Of a DNA stretch of 9,692 nucleotides, positions 6,215 through 9,692 are shown in pieces. The notes beneath the pieces are model-generated. The model was not told the DNA's origin, did not search any database, and saw nothing but the letters and a program-made list of their open reading frames with translations. Origin of the DNA: Actinomycetes bacterium (GTDB taxonomy: Bacteria > Actinomycetota > Acidimicrobiia > Acidimicrobiales > Palsa-688); NCBI GenBank assembly GCA_021811865.1, contig JAKAQB010000097.1, positions 1 through 9,692 of the forward strand, written 5' to 3'. The position numbers were made by a program, and so were the translations under genes. Every line of letters begins with the position of its first letter. Within the stretch, counting starts at the first letter, position 1.

Positions 6215-7564
6215 TCAGGTGTCCGGGAGCGAGATCGTCGTCGGCTGCCAGCTCGCCCCCGCATCCGCCGTGCGCTCGACGACGACGTAGCTGCCCTTCT
6301 TCGAGGAGATGACGACGGGTATCTCCGCCGCCGAGGCGCTCTCGCTCGAGAAGTCCTCCGGGGTCACCGTCTGGCCCTTGCCGGGGGAGGGGACAGAGGA
6401 CGCCGACCACACCGTGGTCCAGCTGCTGCCCCCGTCGGTCGTCCGTTCCAGCCGGTCGGTCCACAGCCATGAGGTCGTAAAGCTCCACGGCTCCAAGTTG
6501 CCGACGAGAGCCGTGCCGATGGCGGCGCTGGTCCACTGCCGACCTCCGTTGCCCGATCGGGCGAGGATGGCCTTGCCACCAGGGACCCCCTTCACGGCCG
6601 TCCCGGTCGGTGTCGTGATCGTTATTCCGCGCTGACAGAACTGCCACAGCGCGTTCGGCGCGACCGCGAGGCTCCTCGGGGCGTAGTCGCCCGCTGGGCA
6701 CGGCGAGGTGACGGTCCGCCAGCTGCGACCACCGTCGACGGTGACGAGGAGCTCGGTGCCCTTGGGGCCATACGCGTCCACGTAGGCGGTCGAGCCGGAC
6801 TCGGCGACGATCGTCCCGGGGGCATAGGTGGACCCGAAGGGCTGGTCGGCGACCGGTGTCAGCGAGCTGCCGCTCGCCGAGCCGGTGAATATGAGGCTGT
6901 TGCAGCTCGCTGCGGGCGGTTGCCCACGGCAGCTGTCACTCTCCGCCCAGACTGTGCCGTCTGCCGTCGAGACGCTCCCGATCAGCGCCCCTCCCGGCAC
7001 CTGGGCCTGGTGCCAGGTGAGGCCGCCGTCGTGGGTGTACCAGCCGGCCGCCCAGCCGTCCGACGAGTTGGCGAAGGAGACCTGGTTGCTTCCTGATATC
7101 GGGAGATTCGTCTGCTTCACCTGCCAGCTGGCGCCGCCGTCGGAGGTGACGGCGACCCAGTTGGTGTACGAGCCGGTCTTGGCCTGGCACGGCCAGCACT
7201 GCTGGAGCAGCACGACCCCATGGTTCGAAGTGGGGAAGGCGACTCCCATGATCTGGACGAGCCCGGGCATGCGGGAGACGGGTGCCCTGAGCTGGGTGGT
7301 CGTCGTCGGGACCGTCGTCGTGGCAGCTGGGCGATGGGGTCTCCTCGGGCTGCCGGCTCGCACGGCCGCGGTGGCGAGCAGCCCACCGGTCACGAGAACA
7401 AGGCAGGCCGCGACCGCCGAGGTGCGAAGGGCGCGGATCCGGCGTCGCCGGTCGATCGCCAGGCGGGCGAGCGTCGCGATCCGCTCCGGTGAGACCCCCG
7501 CCGCCTCACGCCGCATCCGGATCGTGAGGTCCCCTTCGAAGCTCGAGGTCTCGCGCTCAGGCAT
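6215..7564 (-). CDS. Membrane-anchored Asp-box beta-propeller, candidate anti-sigma factor
   Basis: This 449-aa protein has a basic cytoplasmic head (residues 1-46), one membrane helix (about 48-69), a Thr/Pro-rich linker (about 71-95) and a large outer domain. The outer domain has six BNR/Asp-box motifs: SDGGASW (141), HDGGLTW (178), VDGGRSW (276), GNGGRQW (338), TDGGSSW (376) and the weaker ADAGASW (433), the mark of a sialidase/sortilin-like propeller. No sialidase catalytic set is evident. Six Cys (123, 126, 212, 221, 289, 310) lie outside, including a CWPC motif. The gene overlaps the end of the ECF sigma gene by 8 bp, so the proteins are coupled. Membrane proteins of this topology beside SigE-type sigma genes often act as anti-sigma factors; that role is inferred here, and the head has no zinc (HxxxCxxC) motif. 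The Asp boxes make the reading frame secure. Confidence 0.85.
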   Translation of the reverse strand: MPERETSSFEGDLTIRMRREAAGVSPERIATLARLAIDRRRRIRALRTSAVAACLVLVTGGLLATAAVRAGSPRRPHRPAATTTVPTTTTQLRAPVSRMPGLVQIMGVAFPTSNHGVVLLQQCWPCQAKTGSYTNWVAVTSDGGASWQVKQTNLPISGSNQVSFANSSDGWAAGWYTHDGGLTWHQAQVPGGALIGSVSTADGTVWAESDSCRGQPPAASCNSLIFTGSASGSSLTPVADQPFGSTYAPGTIVAESGSTAYVDAYGPKGTELLVTVDGGRSWRTVTSPCPAGDYAPRSLAVAPNALWQFCQRGITITTPTGTAVKGVPGGKAILARSGNGGRQWTSAAIGTALVGNLEPWSFTTSWLWTDRLERTTDGGSSWTTVWSASSVPSPGKGQTVTPEDFSSESASAAEIPVVISSKKGSYVVVERTADAGASWQPTTISLPDT

Positions 7565-8096
7565 TCTCGTCTCCTCTCGTCAGGCTGCGTCTCATCGCAT
7601 CAAGTGCCCGTGCGTTGCGGGATTTCACCGTCCCGACCGGGACGCGCAGCACCTCAGCGATCTCTCGTTCGCTCAGGTCGTCGAAGTAGCGGAGGACGAC
7701 GACAGCCCGTTGCCCGATCGGGAGCGAGTCGAGCGCCCGGCGGAGGTCGCTGCGGTCGCTCACCTCGTCCTCGAGCAGCCGCCGGGAATCGACGGGCCGG
7801 GTCCTGACGAGCGTCCGGCGTTCGTAGCCGCGCCGCCGCGCCCGCCGGGCGACGAGGTTGACGAGCGTCCGGCGAAGGTACGGGCCCACCTGCTCGATGC
7901 CGTCCAGGCCCTTGCCACCGAGCACCCGGGCGACTGCCTCGGCGGCAGCGTCCTCGGCATCGGCGACATTGCCGCAGAGCAGGAGGGCCAGCCCGCCGAG
8001 ACGCTGCAGCTCGGCGGTGACGTCGGCCGGGCGCGAGCCGTCGGTGACGGGTCGGCGGGCGTCGGGCGCTGTCGTTGGGTCGGTCATCTTCCCCAC
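7557..8096 (-). CDS. ECF sigma factor, SigE-like family
   Basis: This 179-aa protein is an extracytoplasmic-function sigma-70 factor. The sigma2 domain (about residues 28-92) shows CGNVADAEDAAAEAVARVL and PYLRRTLVNLVARRARRRGY, matching the -10 recognition region. The sigma4 domain (about 115-172) shows RALDSLPIGQRAVVVLRYFD, then the helix-turn-helix LSEREIAEVLRVPVGTVKSR. Length and the LRYFDDLSE motif are typical of the actinobacterial SigE-like group. The start is either GTG 8094-8096 or ATG 8085-8087; neither has a well-spaced ribosome site, and GGGGAAG sits directly before the ATG. The stop overlaps the start of the propeller membrane protein, which is the likely partner. The gene is divergent from the ABM/ArsR pair across a spacer of about 90 bp. 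Confidence 0.93.
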   Translation of the reverse strand: MGKMTDPTTAPDARRPVTDGSRPADVTAELQRLGGLALLLCGNVADAEDAAAEAVARVLGGKGLDGIEQVGPYLRRTLVNLVARRARRRGYERRTLVRTRPVDSRRLLEDEVSDRSDLRRALDSLPIGQRAVVVLRYFDDLSEREIAEVLRVPVGTVKSRNARALDAMRRSLTRGDENA

Positions 8097-8151
8097 TGCC
8101 TATATGAGTCACGAGGGCGTGCGCCGGTTCCATCGAGACCCCGGTCACCGG

Positions 8152-8180
8152 TGGAAATACTTAGGTAGATGACTTAGTGT
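8152..8180 (+). promoter_or_regulatory. Candidate leaderless promoter of the ABM/ArsR operon
   Basis: TGGAAA (8152-8157) and TAGTGT (8175-8180) are separated by 17 bp, matching four of six -35 bases and the TANNNT -10 pattern. The GTG start at 8187 begins 7 nt past the -10, so transcription would start at or next to the start codon. This fits the absence of a good ribosome site, and a TAG at 8175-8177 rules out any earlier in-frame start. Confidence 0.42.
8159..8177. promoter_or_regulatory. ACTTAG direct repeats, candidate ArsR-type operator
   Basis: ACTTAG occurs at 8159-8164 and 8172-8177, 13 bp apart, lying over the spacer and -10 of the candidate promoter. A perfect palindrome, CACCGGTG, sits next to them at 8146-8153. 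The operon's second gene encodes an ArsR-type repressor, so autoregulation here is plausible. Binding is inferred from position only. Confidence 0.32.
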
Positions 8181-8186
8181 TGGATC

Positions 8187-8504
8187 GTGGCCCACGAGAC
8201 CGTGATCTGCACCTACCGCGTGCGGGCCGGGGAGGAAGGCACGTTCCAGGACCTGCTGCGCCGTCACTGGGCGACGCTGCGGCGGCTGGGGCTTGTGACC
8301 GAGCAGGAGGCGCTCGTCTTCAGGGGACTCGAGGAGGGCCTGACCTACGTCGAGATCTTCACCTGGGCGGAGGGCGGTTTCGGCCGAGCGCACGAGCACC
8401 CCGATGTCCTCGAGGTATGGGAGGCAATGGACCGCCTGCTGGAGGAGCGCGAGGGGCGGGCGCGTTGGGAGTTCCCGCACTTCGAGCAACTGTCGCTCGG
8501 GTGA
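8187..8504 (+). CDS. Small dimeric alpha/beta-barrel (ABM-like) protein
   Basis: This 105-aa protein has the strand-helix-strand plan of the antibiotic biosynthesis monooxygenase-like (ABM) ferredoxin-like fold. VICTYRVRAGEEGTFQDLL forms strand 1 and helix 1, ALVFRGLEEGLTYVEIFTWA gives the central strands, and HPDVLEVWEAMDRLLEE is the helix with the common HP..W pattern. WEFPHFEQL ends the chain. Members of this fold include monooxygenases, heme-degrading enzymes and proteins with no known reaction; no specific activity can be assigned. The start is GTG 8187, the only in-frame start after a TAG at 8175-8177. Its TGA shares a base with the ATG of the ArsR-type gene, so the two are probably translationally coupled. 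Confidence 0.78.
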   Translation: MAHETVICTYRVRAGEEGTFQDLLRRHWATLRRLGLVTEQEALVFRGLEEGLTYVEIFTWAEGGFGRAHEHPDVLEVWEAMDRLLEEREGRARWEFPHFEQLSLG

Positions 8505-8803
8505 TGTCGCGCCCGAAGGGACTTGCCGAGCGAGAGGACTACGACGCCGTCTTCGGCGCCCTCGGACATCCGACCCGGCGCACGATCCTCACGGTGCTGA
8601 GGGTGCGAGGCGGCGACATGACCTCCGGCGCCATCGCGGCTCGCTTCGACTGCGCCTGGCCGACGACGACCCAGCACCTGAAGGTGCTCGAGGAGGCGGG
8701 GCTCGTCACCGTGCGGGTGCGGGGTCGCGAGCGGCTCTACCGCCTCGACTCGGCGCGGATGCACTCGGTCGTCCGCTCGTGGATCGACCGATTCAACGAG
8801 TGA
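8504..8803 (+). CDS. ArsR/SdpR-family winged-helix transcriptional regulator
   Basis: This 99-aa DNA-binding protein has the ArsR winged helix-turn-helix. FGALGHPTRRTILTVL (residues 17-32) is the typical opening of the family, MTSGAIAARFDCAWPTTTQH with LKVLEEAGLV (39-68) is the helix-turn-helix, and VRVRGRERLYRLD (70-82) is the wing. It has a single Cys (C50) and no ELCVC metal site, so metal sensing by the classic ArsR site is unlikely; it resembles the SdpR-like branch, which often pairs with small ligand-binding or AHSA1-type genes. ATG 8504 overlaps the upstream stop by one base; GTG 8501 is an alternative start. It may repress its own operon through repeats upstream of the ABM-like gene. 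Confidence 0.9.
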   Translation: MSRPKGLAEREDYDAVFGALGHPTRRTILTVLRVRGGDMTSGAIAARFDCAWPTTTQHLKVLEEAGLVTVRVRGRERLYRLDSARMHSVVRSWIDRFNE

Positions 8804-8820
8804 TCCCCCTTCGGGTGATC
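8802..8820 (+). terminator. Imperfect hairpin between convergent genes
   Basis: GATCCCCC and GGGTGATC pair with one mismatch around a TTC loop, overlapping the stop codon of the ArsR-type gene and 37 bp from the stop of the convergent methyltransferase gene. There is no T-run. A shared terminator is plausible but weak. Confidence 0.3.
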
Positions 8821-8856
8821 CTGGCCGCTCGGCGCCCTGATCGCTCCGGTCACAGG

Positions 8857-9678
8857 CTACCGCCGGGCCTCCAGCTGCGCCTCGAGGCAGCGAACATCGC
8901 CGTCCTCGTCGCAGCTCGTCCGCACCTGGCGGTAGCCGTGTGATCCGAGGAGGCCGCCGACACGGTCGGCCTCGTCTCCACCGAGTTCGACAACGAGCCA
9001 ACCGCCCAGCCGAAGCAGCCGGGCGGCCTGCGCGATCACCCGAGACAGGACACCGACGCCCTCCCGCCCGCCGTCGAGGGCAATCAAAGGCTCGTGGTCC
9101 CGGCTGTCCCTCGGCAGGAGGCAGAGTGCGCCGGTGGGGACATAGGGCGCCACTGCGGTCACGAGATCGACGCTGCCGACGAGCGCGGCAGGCAGAGGCT
9201 CGGTGAGGTCTCCGGGGTAGACCGTGACGCCGTTGTCGCGCGCACAGGCGCAGGCGGCAGGGTCGAGCTCGGTCCCGACGACGGTGGCGCCCGGCCTGGC
9301 GTGCGCCAGCGCCACCGCGACTGCACCCGAGCCTGTGCACAGGTCGACGGCGCAGCCGTCCGGCGGCAGCCGGAGGAGCGCCCGTGCCACGAGCAGCTCG
9401 CTTTGAGCTCGCGGCACGTAGACGCCGGGACGGACGAGGATGCGACGGCCGGCGAAGCAGGTGGAACCGGTGACCCAAGCGAGCGGTTCGCCGTCCACGC
9501 GGCGTTGGACCAGGCGCTCGAGCAGCACCTGGTCACCGCCGGCACGCGCCTCGAGCTCGACGGCCTCCTCCTCCTCTGCTGCCACGCACCCGGCCCGACG
9601 TAGGCGTTCGACGAGGCCCTGGGCCCTCCGGGCGGTCCGCGCGGGGGAGCGGACCGCTGGCGGAGATCCGGGCACCAC
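8857..9678 (-). CDS. PrmC-related SAM methyltransferase (putative protein N5-glutamine type)
   Basis: The 273-aa product matches the HemK/PrmC-like group often labelled putative protein N(5)-glutamine methyltransferase. The N-terminal helical part (about residues 14-65) leads to EPLAWVTGSTCFAGRRILVR and GVYVPRAQSELLV, the usual substrate-side motif. SAM-binding motif I is VDLCTGSGAVAVALA (111-125), with an acidic residue in VVGTELDP (133-140). RDHEPLIALDGGREG (193-207) and LRLGGWLVVELG (222-233) complete the fold. The (N/D)PPY loop, which in relatives reads NAPYVP, here reads VAPYVP (176-181), replacing the Asn that holds the target amide. Activity is therefore uncertain. The start is the GTG at 9676-9678 or the next GTG; the frame stays open to the window edge, so the 5' end may lie outside. 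Convergent with the ArsR-type gene. Confidence 0.85.
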   Translation of the reverse strand: MVPGSPPAVRSPARTARRAQGLVERLRRAGCVAAEEEEAVELEARAGGDQVLLERLVQRRVDGEPLAWVTGSTCFAGRRILVRPGVYVPRAQSELLVARALLRLPPDGCAVDLCTGSGAVAVALAHARPGATVVGTELDPAACACARDNGVTVYPGDLTEPLPAALVGSVDLVTAVAPYVPTGALCLLPRDSRDHEPLIALDGGREGVGVLSRVIAQAARLLRLGGWLVVELGGDEADRVGGLLGSHGYRQVRTSCDEDGDVRCLEAQLEARR

Positions 9679-9692
9679 ACCAGCGTCGCGCG

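Noticed and set aside
8109..8131. Self-regulated ECF promoter before the sigma gene (GGAACC on the minus strand at 8126-8131, CGTGA at 8109-8113)
   Set aside because: The spacing of about 12-13 bp is shorter than the 15-17 bp usual for GGAAC/CGT promoters.
6828..8168. 446-codon plus-strand frame opposite the sigma operon
   Set aside because: It is antisense to the Asp-box propeller and the ECF sigma factor, both unmistakable; the product has no domain.
8345..9478. 377-codon minus-strand frame across the ArsR-type gene and the methyltransferase
   Set aside because: Arg-rich and domain-free, and overlaps real genes on both strands.

Overview
The window is very GC-rich with strongly GC-biased third codon positions, and its gene families are typical of Actinobacteria: a SigE-like ECF sigma factor, DUF2157, a PrmC-related methyltransferase and a prodomain-poor sedolisin. 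The secreted S53 sedolisin, a family usually active at acid pH, would fit an actinobacterium of acidic habitats. That placement is inference; no marker gene is present.

Layout, left to right. Positions 1-449 hold no convincing gene, only two hairpins and a doubtful 40-codon ORF. On the minus strand lie a small GlsB/YeaQ-type membrane protein (450-710) and, upstream of it, a secreted S53 serine-carboxyl peptidase (771-2021). A divergent spacer leads to a plus-strand block: a wrecked ABC-transporter ATPase (2229-2571, two frameshifts and a stop), an intact DUF2157 polytopic membrane protein (2568-3593), and an acyltransferase-3 membrane protein (about 3595-4965). A decayed two-CBS-domain gene follows (about 5048-5391). 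About 820 bases (5392-6214) then hold no intact gene, only coding-like pieces in shifting frames. Positions 2229-2571 and 5048-6214 read as gene graveyards around an intact pair.

The right half is better ordered. A minus-strand operon encodes an ECF sigma factor (7557-8096) and, overlapping it by 8 bp, a single-pass membrane protein with an extracytoplasmic Asp-box beta-propeller (6215-7564); the second is best read as a candidate anti-sigma factor or sensor. Divergently, a probably leaderless dimeric alpha/beta-barrel (ABM-like) protein (8187-8504) is translationally coupled to an ArsR/SdpR-type repressor (8504-8803). Convergent with these is a PrmC-related SAM methyltransferase (8857-9678, 5' end possibly beyond the window), in which the catalytic-loop Asn of the family is replaced by Val.

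Working together: the sigma/propeller pair looks like a cell-surface signalling module; the ABM/ArsR pair looks self-regulated, with direct repeats over its promoter; DUF2157 plus acyltransferase may act in envelope modification. No CRISPR array, tRNA, rRNA, insertion sequence or phage gene was seen. The most notable items are the propeller anti-sigma candidate, the altered methyltransferase motif, the ABM/ArsR promoter and the two well-preserved pseudogenes.
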